From an uncultured Clostridia bacterium (GTDB taxonomy: Bacteria > Bacillota > Clostridia > TANB77 > CAG-508): a stretch of 64,000 nucleotides of DNA. Positions 6,813-15,833 of the stretch are shown piece after piece; the stretch's first letter is position 1, and every line of letters begins with the position of its first letter. Below the pieces are notes generated by a model, which did not search any database, was not told where the DNA came from, and was given only the letters and a program-made list of their open reading frames with translations. Where the stretch lies: NCBI GenBank assembly GCA_947627595.1, contig CANQWQ010000007.1, positions 1-64,000 of the forward strand, in the 5' to 3' direction. Made by a program: the position numbers and the translations under genes.

Positions 6813-8051
6813 ATGGACGGAGAAAACAATCAAGCACCTAAAAAAAGCAATAAAGGGCTTATTGCTGCTATTATAATTATAGTAGTACTTATAGCTATTG
6901 GAGTAACTATCGGTGTTCTTTATTTTACAGTTTTCAACAAAACTGAAGTTGATCTTTCAAAATTCATCTCAATTGAATTTGATGGATATGAAGGAAGCGC
7001 TTCTTGTGATGAATATGATTTAATTTATGATGAAGATGGATTAAAAGAAGAACTTGACAGCAGATCTAAAGCAGAAAAATTAATTGACAAAATTAAAGAT
7101 AAAGTTACACTTAAAAACAACGAAAAGCTTTCAAACGGAGACGAAGTTGAAGTTAAAATCAAAGTTTCTGACAGTTGGTTAAAAGATAAAAAAATAAAAT
7201 TAAAATCAGATATAGTTAAGATTAAAGTTAGTGGTTTAAAAGAAGCCGCTTCTGTTGATCTTTTCAAAGATTTAAAAATTGAATATGAAGGAGTTTCTCC
7301 TGATCTAGATGTTTATATAGATACAAAAAGCAATAATGACTTTTTAAAATATGCTGTTACATACAAATTTAGAAAAGAAGATTCTGATGAAACAGATGAA
7401 ACATCATATAGTTTATCTGGAATTAAAAATGGAGACAAAATCGTAGTTAGAGCTGAATATGATGATGAAGATTTATCATATTATGGATATTCAGTTGATA
7501 AAGATGCTGAAAAAACTTATACATTCACTGTTAAAGATCAAGCAGAATATGTTACAGATACTAAACAATTATCTGATGCAGTTCAAGAATCATTAAAAGA
7601 AATAGCTTTAAAAGAAATTAAATCAGAAGCTGATAATAATGATTATGATGTTGCTAGTACTTATAGTGCTGATTACAGTGATGCTGGAAATTATAGCTAT
7701 GGTTTCACACATGCTGATCCAGAATATCAAACTATGTATTTAGCTACAAACAAAGAACATGATGATTATTCACTTTCTTCTGAATATAATATCGTATATG
7801 TAGTTTATAAAGTAACTTACACAGATACAACTACATCAAAAACTTATGATTTATATTTAACTACTGAAATTGATGATGTTGTTGTTAAAGATGATAAATT
7901 AGAAGGCAAAAATGATTATTACCCATCAATCTTTGATAATTACGATTATGAAGATGAGAACGAAGCTTATAGATCAAGCTTAGATGGAATTAACAAAGCA
8001 CTTACTGATGAATTAGAAGATGACTACACATTAGCAGAAGTTAAAAAATAA
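6813..8051 (+). CDS. Membrane-anchored extracellular protein, unknown
   Basis: 412 residues: short lysine-rich head, one membrane helix (about residues 17-42), then a long acidic outside region with repeated beta-rich segments (for example KLSNGDEVEVKIKVSD and SGIKNGDKIVVRAEYDD) that read like two tandem immunoglobulin-like modules. An AGGAGG site lies 11 bases before ATG, a long spacing. It is transcribed divergently from 5915-6595 across 217 AT-rich bases. Codon use is like the host. Likely a surface protein; no catalytic motif seen. Confidence 0.75.
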   Translation: MDGENNQAPKKSNKGLIAAIIIIVVLIAIGVTIGVLYFTVFNKTEVDLSKFISIEFDGYEGSASCDEYDLIYDEDGLKEELDSRSKAEKLIDKIKDKVTLKNNEKLSNGDEVEVKIKVSDSWLKDKKIKLKSDIVKIKVSGLKEAASVDLFKDLKIEYEGVSPDLDVYIDTKSNNDFLKYAVTYKFRKEDSDETDETSYSLSGIKNGDKIVVRAEYDDEDLSYYGYSVDKDAEKTYTFTVKDQAEYVTDTKQLSDAVQESLKEIALKEIKSEADNNDYDVASTYSADYSDAGNYSYGFTHADPEYQTMYLATNKEHDDYSLSSEYNIVYVVYKVTYTDTTTSKTYDLYLTTEIDDVVVKDDKLEGKNDYYPSIFDNYDYEDENEAYRSSLDGINKALTDELEDDYTLAEVKK

Positions 8052-8061
8052 AATATAATAA

Positions 8062-8091
8062 AAAGCTCTTAAGGTTTTCCTTAAGAGCTTT
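8062..8091. terminator. Bidirectional terminator between the surface protein and clpX
   Basis: AAAGCTCTTAAGG pairs with CCTTAAGAGCTTT, with T-rich tails on both strands, between two convergent genes. Confidence 0.85.
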
Positions 8092-8095
8092 ATTT

Positions 8096-9394
8096 TTATG
8101 CTGTTTTATTTTCTTTTTTCTGAATTTTAGTTTGCCTCATTTTTAGAGGCTCTTTCTTTTTATTTTTATCTATAACAATTTTTGGCTCAGCTTTATTTAA
8201 AGCAGTTTCTTTTGTTATAATACATTTAACAATTTGAGGATTTGATGGAATATCAAACATGATATCTCTCATTAAATCTTCTATAATTGAACGCAAGCCT
8301 CTAGCACCTGTATTTCTCTCAATCGCTTGTTTAACTATTGCATCAATTGCACCTTTTTCAAATTCTAACTCAACCCCATCTAATTCAACAAGTTTAGTAT
8401 ATTGTTTTATTAATGAATTTTTAGGTTTAGTTAAAATATCACGTAATGCTTCAGGTGTTAAGCCTTCAAGTGTAGCAACAATTGGAAGACGACCAACAAA
8501 TTCTGGTATCATTCCAAATTTTAATAAATCTTGTGGTAATAATTGTTTTAAAATTTCAGTTCTATTTATATCTTTTTTACTTTCAATTGTAGCTCCAAAG
8601 CCAATAGACTTCTTTCCTACTCTATCTTTAATAATTGAATCCAAGCCTTCAAAAGCACCACCACATATAAATAAAATATTTGATGTATCAATTTGAATAA
8701 ACTCTTGATGCGGATGTTTTCTTCCACCTTGTGGTGGAACAGAAGCAACTGTTCCTTCTATTAATTTAAGCAAAGCTTGTTGAACGCCCTCTCCACTAAC
8801 ATCTCTAGTAATTGAAGGATTTTCAGATTTTCTAGAAATCTTGTCAATTTCATCAATATAAATAATTCCACGCTCAGCTCTTTCGACGTCCATATTAGCA
8901 TTTTGAAGAAGTTTAAGTAAAATATTTTCAACATCTTCACCAACATAGCCAGCCTCTGTAAGAGTAGTAGCATCAGCAATAGCAAAAGGAACATTTAATA
9001 TTTTAGCTAATGTTTGAGCAAGTAAAGTTTTTCCACAACCAGTAGGACCTAAAAGTAAGATATTACTTTTTCCAATTTCAACATCATCTATAAAGCCTAA
9101 GTTATTAATTCTTTTATAGTGATTATAAACAGCAACTGATAAAGTCTTTTTAGCCTCTTCTTGACCAATAACATAGTCATCTAAAAACTTTTTGATTTCT
9201 TCTGGACTAGGAATATTTTTTCCATTTTCATCTTCAAAATCTTCAAACATTTCATTGTCCATAATATTTTGACAAACTACAACACATTCGTCACAAATAA
9301 ACACTCCATTAGGTCCAGCAATAATCTTTTTAACGGCATCTTGTGGCTTTCCACAAAATGAACATTTAATAGTAGCATTTGTCTTTTTTGCCAT
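8096..9394 (-). CDS. clpX: ClpX, ATP-dependent unfoldase of the ClpXP protease
   Basis: 432 residues. An N-terminal C4 zinc-binding domain (Cys11, Cys14, Cys34, Cys37) is followed by the AAA+ module: Walker A GPTGCGKT, Walker [11 protein letters not shown], the GYVGEDVE pore-loop region and the sensor/arginine region GRLPIVATL. It recognises tagged proteins and threads them into ClpP. It lies just downstream of clpP and tig in the conserved tig-clpP-clpX order; the gap to clpP is 27 bases. The lysine-rich tail is slightly longer than usual. Confidence 0.98.
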   Translation of the reverse strand: MAKKTNATIKCSFCGKPQDAVKKIIAGPNGVFICDECVVVCQNIMDNEMFEDFEDENGKNIPSPEEIKKFLDDYVIGQEEAKKTLSVAVYNHYKRINNLGFIDDVEIGKSNILLLGPTGCGKTLLAQTLAKILNVPFAIADATTLTEAGYVGEDVENILLKLLQNANMDVERAERGIIYIDEIDKISRKSENPSITRDVSGEGVQQALLKLIEGTVASVPPQGGRKHPHQEFIQIDTSNILFICGGAFEGLDSIIKDRVGKKSIGFGATIESKKDINRTEILKQLLPQDLLKFGMIPEFVGRLPIVATLEGLTPEALRDILTKPKNSLIKQYTKLVELDGVELEFEKGAIDAIVKQAIERNTGARGLRSIIEDLMRDIMFDIPSNPQIVKCIITKETALNKAEPKIVIDKNKKKEPLKMRQTKIQKKENKTA

Positions 9395-9421
9395 AAAAGC
9401 TTATTCCCCCACTTTCTAATT

Positions 9422-10024
9422 TTAAGCTCTTTTATCTAAAATACCATCAATTAAACCATATTCTAAAGCTTCTTCAGCTGTCATATAGTTATCTCTTTCT
9501 GTATCAGCCCAAATTTTATCAATTGGCTGACCAGTCTTTTCACTTAATAGTTTATTCAATTTTTCACGAGTCTTTACTAAATGATCTGTATGAATTTTAA
9601 TATCTGTTGTTTGACCAGATAAACCGCTTCCACCAATTAATGGTTGGTGGATTAATATTTCTGAATTTGGTGTAGCATATCTTTTTCCTTTTTCACCACA
9701 TGCTAATAAAACAGAACCCATTGATGCAGCCATTCCAACACAAATTGTAGAAACTGGACATTTAATATAATTCATAGTATCAACTATAGCCATTCCATCA
9801 ACAATTGATCCACCAGGGCTATTAATATAAAAATGTATTTCTTTATCTGGGTCTTCTGACTCTAAAAACAACATTTCAGCAACTATTACATTAGCTGAAG
9901 CTGGATTTACGTCTTCTGACAACATTATAATTCTATCTTTTAATAATCTTGAATAAATATCATAAGATCTTTCACCTTTGCTTGTTTGTTCAATAACATA
10001 AGGTATTAATGTATTTTTTTCCAT
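9422..10024 (-). CDS. clpP: ClpP, ATP-dependent Clp protease proteolytic subunit
   Basis: 200 residues from the ATG at 10024, preceded by GGGAGG; an upstream in-frame ATG at 10048 lacks a ribosome site. Catalytic triad visible: Ser101 in [10 protein letters not shown], His126 in [10 protein letters not shown] and Asp174 in ADTERD. It forms the barrel-shaped protease that works with ClpX encoded next to it. Confidence 0.98.
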   Translation of the reverse strand: MEKNTLIPYVIEQTSKGERSYDIYSRLLKDRIIMLSEDVNPASANVIVAEMLFLESEDPDKEIHFYINSPGGSIVDGMAIVDTMNYIKCPVSTICVGMAASMGSVLLACGEKGKRYATPNSEILIHQPLIGGSGLSGQTTDIKIHTDHLVKTREKLNKLLSEKTGQPIDKIWADTERDNYMTAEEALEYGLIDGILDKRA

Positions 10025-10125
10025 AAAAATTCCTCCCTTATTTAACATATAGATAATATATACTAATTGTTTTTAAATTTCAATACTTTTTTAAATTTAA
10101 TTTTCGACAAAAATCGACTGAAATT

Positions 10126-10159
10126 AAAAACGTTCTATTGCTTATAATAGAACGTTTTT
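10126..10159 (-). terminator. Terminator after tig
   Basis: AAAAACGTTCTATT/AATAGAACGTTTTT, 14-base-pair stem with a T-rich tail. It separates tig from clpP, so clpP-clpX probably has its own promoter or depends on readthrough. Confidence 0.8.
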
Positions 10160-10165
10160 AGAGTT

Positions 10166-11536
10166 TTATTTACTTTCTGATTTTTTCTTTGTTTCTGTTT
10201 TTTCTTTAGCAGGTGCTTTTTCTTTTTTATCTTCTTTCTTTTCTTCTTTTTTCTCTACCTTTTTAGCATTTTCTAAAAGAAATTCAACTGCTTTTTCAGT
10301 TTCTAAACCATTTCTAATTTGTTTCATTATTTCTTCGTTTGCTTTTAAGTCTTCTACTTTTCTGCTATAAGTAGTAGCAAGCTCTTGAGCTTTGTCTTCA
10401 ACTTCTTTATCAGAAACTTCTAATTTTGCATCTTTGAAAACTGCTTCTAAAACTAATCTCATTTTAATTGAGTTTGTAGCAGTAGCTGTATTATCTTTTC
10501 TAAAGTCTTCCATAGTTTTTCCAAGCATTTTTAAATATTGCTCAAATCTTAAACCTTGATATCTAAGTCTTGCGTCCATATCTTGAACCATTTGATCTAA
10601 CTCTAATTCAACCATTCCATCAGAAATTTCAACTTCTGAAACTTCCATTGCTTTATTAACAGCAGCTTCTTCCATAGCTGTTTTATCTTTCTTAGAATTT
10701 TCTTCTTGTTTTTTAGCTTTAATATCTTTTTTATAATCTGCTAATGTATCAAATTCACTAACATCTTTAGCAAATTCATCATCTAATTTTGGTAATTCTT
10801 TAACTTTAATTTCATGTAATTTAACTTTGAACATAGCATCTTTTCCAGCTAAATCTTTAGAAAAGTATTCATCTGGGAATTTAACATTTATTTCTTTTTC
10901 TTCATCAATTTTCATTCCAATTACTTGATCTTCAAATCCTGGAATAAATGTATTGCTTCCAATAACTAATTCGTGGTTATCTGCTTTTCCACCTTCAAAA
11001 GCTTGACCGTCGCAGAATCCTTCAAAATCAATTACAGTAGTATCACCTTTTTTAACTGGTCTATCTGTAACTGAAACTAATCTTGAATTTCTATCTTGAA
11101 CTTTCTTTAATTCTTCTTCAACATCTTTGTCAGTAACTTTTGTTTCGATTTTTTCAATCTCAACACCTTTATATTTTCCAAGTTTAACTTCTGGTTTAAC
11201 ACCAACAACTGCTGTAAATTCAAGGTCTTTACCTTTTTCCATAACAGTTATATCAACATTTGGTTTTGTAACTACATCAATATTATTTTCTTTTATAGCT
11301 TGCTCATAAACTTCTGGAAATACTTCATTAAAAGCATCTTCATAGAAAATTTGAGAACCATAAAATTTCTCTACTATATTCATTGGTGCTTTACCTTTTC
11401 TAAAACCTGGGATATTAAAATATCTAGCATTTTTCATATATATTTTTTTCATTGCATCTTCAAAAGTTTTAGATTCAACGGTAAAATTTAATTTAACCTC
11501 ATTTTTATTTTCTGTTTTTTCTAGCTTAACGCTCAT
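10166..11536 (-). CDS. tig: Trigger factor, ribosome-associated chaperone
   Basis: 456 residues. The ribosome-docking motif region NIPGFRKGKAPM is at about residues 41-52, the FKBP-type peptidyl-prolyl isomerase domain (GDTTVIDFEGF ... SNTFIPGFEDQVIGM) at about 165-220, then the helical C-terminal domain and a Lys/Glu-rich tail. It binds nascent chains at the ribosome exit. Upstream of clpP-clpX as in most Firmicutes. Confidence 0.97.
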   Translation of the reverse strand: MSVKLEKTENKNEVKLNFTVESKTFEDAMKKIYMKNARYFNIPGFRKGKAPMNIVEKFYGSQIFYEDAFNEVFPEVYEQAIKENNIDVVTKPNVDITVMEKGKDLEFTAVVGVKPEVKLGKYKGVEIEKIETKVTDKDVEEELKKVQDRNSRLVSVTDRPVKKGDTTVIDFEGFCDGQAFEGGKADNHELVIGSNTFIPGFEDQVIGMKIDEEKEINVKFPDEYFSKDLAGKDAMFKVKLHEIKVKELPKLDDEFAKDVSEFDTLADYKKDIKAKKQEENSKKDKTAMEEAAVNKAMEVSEVEISDGMVELELDQMVQDMDARLRYQGLRFEQYLKMLGKTMEDFRKDNTATATNSIKMRLVLEAVFKDAKLEVSDKEVEDKAQELATTYSRKVEDLKANEEIMKQIRNGLETEKAVEFLLENAKKVEKKEEKKEDKKEKAPAKEKTETKKKSESK

Positions 11537-11602
11537 TTCAAATCATCCTCCATTTTATGATTTCTAATTATATATAAGAAATTTTTAAACAATAGCTTTT
11601 AT

Positions 11603-11630
11603 ATTATACCATAATCTAAAGAAAAAGCAA
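11603..11630 (-). promoter_or_regulatory. Probable tig promoter
   Basis: Minus strand: TTGCTT (11625-11630), 16-base spacer ending in ATGG, TATAAT (11603-11608). The leader is about 60 bases. Confidence 0.6.
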
Positions 11631-11644
11631 GTGTTTTTTAAAAA

Positions 11645-11673
11645 ATGGGAAAAAGGGACAGTGTACTGAACCC
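11645..11673. repeat. Degenerate copy of the GGGACAGTCCC palindromic repeat
   Basis: Starts with the same GGGAAAAAGGGACAGT as the other copies but its right arm has changed to GTACTGAACCC, so the palindrome is broken. See copies at 13709, 15795 and 38655. Confidence 0.6.
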
Positions 11674-11680
11674 AAAAAAT

Positions 11681-11711
11681 AAAACTCTCTTGTTTAAAAC
11701 AAGAGAGTTTT
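11681..11711 (-). terminator. Terminator after the acidic membrane protein
   Basis: AAAACTCTCTTG/CAAGAGAGTTTT, 12-base-pair stem, with T tail on the minus strand side. Confidence 0.75.
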
Positions 11712-11724
11712 TATAAATTATATA

Positions 11725-12804
11725 TTATTCATCAACTTCAACAAATTCAAGATCTAAATCTTTATATTCATCTGATTCATTACAATATAATAATAAGCTT
11801 TCGATTAAGTTATCTTCATCAAACTCATAATCTTCTTCATCTTCTATTGTAGCTAATTCTTCTTTGAAATCTTCAGAATTTAAAGCTGCGCTAATAACAA
11901 CGCTCATTTTATCTGTTCCATTAATATAGAATTCAACTAAACCTGATTGGTTAACTACATCAATAGCATCTTTAATATCTTTTTCTTTTAATCCTAAAGT
12001 TTTGAAACCTTCAGCTGTTTCTTCATTTTCCATTAATTCATCATATAAAGCATCTTCATCAAGATATTCTGCAAGATTTTCTTGGATATAATCTGCAAAA
12101 TCTTCTGCACTCTCGATTCCTTCTTGTTTCATTTCTTCTAAAGTATCTTCATCATCTAAATCTACAATGTAGTCATATAGATTTTCAGCTGTTTCATAGT
12201 AATCGAAACCAACAACTACTTGAACTATTTCATTTTCTACAAAGTAAACATCTAAATACATTTCTCCATCAACTAATTTAAATATTTCTTGCATCATTGA
12301 CATAACTGATCCAATTGAATTAGTTAAATCTTCACTACTGTATGGATTAGTATTATACATATCTTCATTAAATTCTATATTTGCTGTTTGATCATATAAA
12401 CTATTTGTGGTTTGTAATTCATCCATAGCGTAATTCATAATATCGCCCATATCTACAGTTAATCTGTAATGTTTAACACCTTCTTCGTTAACTGCATCTG
12501 ATAATAACGTATATCTTCCTGAAGTAACTACAGGTGTAATATCATCTTCTTTAGTTTCTGGAGATTTTTTCTTTTCAGTTTCTTCTCCTTCAATTCCAAA
12601 TATGTCTTTAATTGGTTTGAAGAAGTCTCCATCACCAGCCATTACCATTCTAACTAATAGTCCAATTATACATATTAATAGTACAATTACTATTGCTAAA
12701 AATAGTCCTTTTACTGGTCCCATTCCTTTTTTCTTTTTTCCATTTCCAGCAAAATTGAATTCATCTGAATTTGGAATTTGTTCTTGATTTTGGTTTTCTT
12801 CCAT
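11725..12804 (-). CDS. Single-span membrane protein with large acidic exterior
   Basis: 359 residues: polar head with a lysine cluster (GKKKKGM), one membrane helix (about 32-52), then about 300 residues dominated by Glu and Asp (for example EDEEDYEFDEDN). It has the same plan as the proteins at 5096-5839, 5915-6595 and 6813-8051. No enzymatic motif seen. AAGGAG ribosome site before ATG. Monocistronic, own terminator. Possibly an anionic surface protein; unknown. Confidence 0.75.
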   Translation of the reverse strand: MEENQNQEQIPNSDEFNFAGNGKKKKGMGPVKGLFLAIVIVLLICIIGLLVRMVMAGDGDFFKPIKDIFGIEGEETEKKKSPETKEDDITPVVTSGRYTLLSDAVNEEGVKHYRLTVDMGDIMNYAMDELQTTNSLYDQTANIEFNEDMYNTNPYSSEDLTNSIGSVMSMMQEIFKLVDGEMYLDVYFVENEIVQVVVGFDYYETAENLYDYIVDLDDEDTLEEMKQEGIESAEDFADYIQENLAEYLDEDALYDELMENEETAEGFKTLGLKEKDIKDAIDVVNQSGLVEFYINGTDKMSVVISAALNSEDFKEELATIEDEEDYEFDEDNLIESLLLYCNESDEYKDLDLEFVEVDE

Positions 12805-12922
12805 TTTTTATTCTCCTTTGTATTAAATATTTAGATTTTTAATCTACAAATTAAGACTACATTTCAAGTATATCATTTACGATTTTTTTCTTCAAGTTTT
12901 TTTACAAAAAAAATCTATTTTT

Positions 12923-13690
12923 TTAACCAAGGGTTACATCTAAAATCATCATAATTAAAAAACCGCGCAATTACACCAAATGTGGCAAATTTAGAATATT
13001 CGCCTTCTTGAGAATCTGGAATTAATTCACAAATAATTACGTAAAGCATTGCTCCTGCTGCAAAAGCTAATAAATATGGCAAAATAACATTTATAATACT
13101 ACTTAATAAAATCGTGATTATTGCAGCAATTGGCTCAACTACTCCGAGAAAGAGTTCCTAGCAAAAAAGCTTTTTTATTCGAAACATTTTCTGATTTGTA
13201 TGGAAGTGAAATTGCCATTCCTTCAGGGAAATTTTGAATTGCAATTCCGATTGAAAGTGCCATAGCAGACATTATATCTACACCGAAATTCCCATTCAAT
13301 GCTGAAGCAAAAACAATTCCTACAGCCATTCCCTCTGGAATATTATGAAGAGTTATAGCAAACCCTAACATTTTATTTCTTTTATGTTTATTATTTATTG
13401 ATTTGTCTAAAATATAATCAGAAAAAACTAGAAAAATAACGCCTATTAAAATTCCTATAGCAGCTGGAATCCAACCTATTTTTCCTTGTTCTGTTTCCAT
13501 ATCAATTGCTGGAATTATTAGTGACCAAATTGAAGCTGCAAACATTACACCTGCAGCAAATCCGTTAAAAATTTTTTGAAGTTTTTCGCTTACTTTTCCT
13601 TTAAAGAAAAAAACTATCCCTGCACCGCAAAGTCGTTCCAATAAAAGGAATTATTATTCCCACTAGTGTCATAAAAATTTTATCATTCAT
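12923..13690 (-). CDS. ZIP-family metal transporter, needs three +1 frameshifts
   Basis: Full product about 254 residues, the normal length of ZupT-like ZIP importers of Zn, Fe or Mn. ATG at 13690 follows AGGAGGAAGG. Motifs HNIPEGMAVG and NFPEGMAISL form the metal path in helices IV and V. The frame is broken three times (C at 13627, 13146 and 12965, after codons 21, 181 and 241). Each time the zero frame meets CGG and skipping one C resumes perfect homology: GTTL-GAGIVFF, GTLS-GVVEPIA and GVIA-GFLIMMILDVTLG. A conventional caller would call it a pseudogene, but the reading between breaks is intact, which argues for active decoding. Confidence 0.85.
12965..12965 (-). other. +1 frameshift site 3 in the ZIP gene
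   Basis: Coding strand: ATT GCG C GGT TTT TTA. The zero frame reads CGG and runs to a late stop with a non-homologous tail; skipping C gives GFLIMMILDVTLG and a natural stop. Confidence 0.85.
13146..13146 (-). other. +1 frameshift site 2 in the ZIP gene
   Basis: Coding strand: CTT TCT C GGA GTA GTT. Zero frame: CGG AGT AGT TGA, stop after three codons. Confidence 0.88.
13627..13627 (-). other. +1 frameshift site 1 in the ZIP gene
   Basis: Coding strand: ACT TTG C GGT GCA GGG. Zero frame: CGG TGC AGG and a TAA six codons further on. Confidence 0.88.
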
Positions 13691-13708
13691 TACAAGCCTT
13701 CCTCCTAA

Positions 13709-13738
13709 AATGGGAAAAAGGGACTGTCCCCTTTTCCT
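13709..13738. repeat. GGGACTGTCCC palindromic repeat
   Basis: GGGAAAAAGGGA-CTG-TCCCCTTTTCCT: an imperfect stem of about 11 base pairs with a CTG loop, between the ZIP gene and the GC-rich 13882 gene. Same family as 15795-15833 and 38655-38688. Confidence 0.7.
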
Positions 13739-13774
13739 AATATTATGTTAATTAATATATATTATGTTTAAAAC

Positions 13775-13803
13775 TTTACTTTGACACTAAATTATGGTAT
13801 AAT
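13775..13803 (+). promoter_or_regulatory. Promoter of the 201-residue gene
   Basis: TATAAT at 13798-13803 preceded by ATTATGG, with a weak TTTACT at 13775-13780 (spacer 17). The -10 context matches the promoter of the other GC-rich gene at 4119-4147. Confidence 0.6.
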
Positions 13804-13881
13804 TAATAGTGCTAGTTTAGCTCTCGGAAGAGATTTGTAACAAATGGACATTATACATCTTAGAATAGGAGGTGCAGTAAT

Positions 13882-14487
13882 ATGCCACACGTTCGAAATA
13901 ATGTCCATGTCAGCGGTAAACTTATACGCGAAGGAGAAACATTTGGTAACATTATCCAACTTATAATAGGGATCACAGTTGCCGAAAAAATTCTCCCTGT
14001 AACGGTGGAAGTTCAAAAAAATTATTGGGAAACATTCAAAGCGAATTTTCCCGACCGATACAAATCTGTGTCGGTATCAGGCATCTTAAACGCCGAGAGG
14101 ATCGACGGAAATATGACCTATAAGGTGTTTGTCACAGAACCAACATCAATCAGCTGTTTCAACAACATTCTAAATGGCTCTTTAAATGAAACTCAGACTG
14201 TATTCTATGGGCCGGTTAGGCTCAAGAAAAAGTTCGATTTCGATACAGAGTCAAAACTTTATTTGAAAAGGATGATTTTTGAGACAGCAGAAAAAGGTCA
14301 GAATCCCACGAGTTTCGAAGCTGTAGCCTTAAGATCAGCTGCTCCATATTTCGATGAAATAAACGAAGGAGAGATGCTTTTACTTAGGGCAAATTACGTG
14401 CTTGACAAAAAGAAAGAAGATTATCCACCGTACTGGAGAGTGTCTCATCGCCCATTACAATTAAACGCTGACACGGAGCTCGCTTAA
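13882..14487 (+). CDS. Hypothetical protein in a GC-rich island
   Basis: 201 residues, soluble, no signal peptide. Not recognised. The pattern of short strands (NNVHVSGKLIREGE, VTVEVQKNYWETF, KSVSVSGILNAERIDG, MTYKVFVTEP) is reminiscent of OB-fold single-strand-binding or replication proteins, but no diagnostic motif is present. Strong AGGAGGTG ribosome site. Single-gene unit with its own promoter and hairpin terminator; base use is richer in GC than its neighbours, and it sits against two palindromic repeats, consistent with import. No in-frame CGG here. Confidence 0.65.
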   Translation: MPHVRNNVHVSGKLIREGETFGNIIQLIIGITVAEKILPVTVEVQKNYWETFKANFPDRYKSVSVSGILNAERIDGNMTYKVFVTEPTSISCFNNILNGSLNETQTVFYGPVRLKKKFDFDTESKLYLKRMIFETAEKGQNPTSFEAVALRSAAPYFDEINEGEMLLLRANYVLDKKKEDYPPYWRVSHRPLQLNADTELA

Positions 14488-14509
14488 CCAAAGCGAGCTC
14501 CTGTTTTTT
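14475..14509 (+). terminator. Terminator of the 201-residue gene
   Basis: GGAGCTCGCTT/AAGCGAGCTCC, 11 base pairs with a five-base loop, then seven T. The stem begins inside the last codons of the gene. Confidence 0.9.
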
Positions 14510-15736
14510 TATCTAAATAAATGAAACCAACTATTTGTAATATACTTGAAATTATTAAAAGTTCCTCTCTTTTCAACGCTAGAATCTGCAATCAAATTCG
14601 AGCTTGCTATCTTTTTATCATTTAAATAAAACTCGACTTTTCCGAGTTTGTCGCCTTTTTTAATTGGTGCAAAAATATTTTTATCTATACTAATTTTTGT
14701 TTCAATATTTGAGTTTTCGCCTTTTTTCAAGACTGACCCACTGCTTTTTTCATAAACTAGCCCAACTTCTTTTTTCACACCTTTTTGAACTGAAATATTT
14801 TTTAATTTTTCGTCTTTTTCTGTAGTTTTAACAAATTCATAATTGCTAAATCCATAATCAAGCAAGTTTCTAGCATTTGAAACTCTATCTTTTGGGCTTG
14901 GAGCTCTCATTACAACTGCAATTAGTGAAAGTCCATCTCTTGTAGCACTAGCTGACAAATTATACAAAGCTAAGCTCGTTGAACCAGTTTTTAAGCCTGT
15001 TGCACCATCATATGTTCTAATTAATTTATTTGTATTAACAAGTTCAGCTTTTCCATCCCTTAAAGTATCCATCCAAGTTGTAGTGTATTTCGTGATTTCA
15101 GGATATTTATTCAAAAGTTCCTTAGACATAAGTGCAATATCATAAGCAGTTGTCATATGGTCATCTTCGTCAATTCCATGGCAATTTTTGAAGACAGTAT
15201 TAACCATTCCTAATTCTTTAGCTTTTTCATTCATTTTAATTACAAAAGCAGATTCTGTTCCAGCAATATGCTCTGACATAGCCACACAACAATCGTTTGC
15301 TGAAACAATACAAATCGCTTTTAGCATTTCATCAACAGTCATTGTTTCACCGAACTTCTAGCCAAATCTGTGAACCACCCATACTCGCAGCATTTTCTGA
15401 GCAAGTTACTTTTGTATCATATGTTATCTGGCCATTTTCTATTGCTTCCATTATTAAAAGAATTGTCATAATCTTAGTAACAGAAGCTGGTCGCAAGATT
15501 TTATGTGGGTCTTTTTCATATAGAACTGTACCTGTAGTTTGTTCGATTAAAATAGCACTTTCACAAGAAAGATTTAAGAAATCTTTTGGTTCTTCTTCTC
15601 CAACAGTAGAGGTTTGAACCGCATTATCAGACCAAACATAAGCAGTATCTTCGTCAACATAAACAGCAAACATAATATTTTGACTTAGCATTATTAAAAC
15701 CAAAGATATAATAAAAACTTTTTTAAGTAAATTCAT
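14509..15736 (-). CDS. D-alanyl-D-alanine carboxypeptidase, one +1 frameshift
   Basis: About 408 residues once joined. Starts at ATG 15736 after GGAGGAAATGG, with a signal peptide (LLKKVFIISLVLIMLSQ). It trims the terminal D-Ala of peptidoglycan stem peptides. Active-site motifs: SVTK (SxxK, about residue 93), SAND (SxN) and GLKTGST (KTG). The frame breaks at C 15352 after codon 128: zero frame GTT CGG TGA stops at once, while skipping C gives VGETMTVDEML. SxN and KTG lie beyond the break, so the zero-frame product could not be a functional enzyme. The C-terminal beta domain is present. Not a decayed gene by any other sign. Confidence 0.9.
15352..15352 (-). other. +1 frameshift site in the D,D-carboxypeptidase gene
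   Basis: Coding strand: GAA GTT C GGT GAA ACA. Zero frame: CGG followed directly by TGA. Confidence 0.92.
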
Positions 15737-15794
15737 ATTCCATTTCCTCCAATACATTACTACAGTATATTTTCAAGGAAATAAAATATGATAA

Positions 15795-15833
15795 AAAAAT
15801 GGTAAATGGGGACTGTCCCCATTTACCATTTTT
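15795..15833. repeat. Perfect GGGGACTGTCCCC palindrome, also a terminator
   Basis: An 18-base-pair perfect stem (AAAAATGGTAAATGGGGA with its complement) and a three-base loop CTG. It overlaps the stop of the hybrid kinase and may serve as its terminator. Longest member of the repeat family in this window. Confidence 0.8.

Noticed and set aside
12923..13690. ZIP gene as a pseudogene
   Set aside because: All three breaks share one signature (extra C before GG) that also occurs in five other genes, including essential aspS; no other lesion is present.
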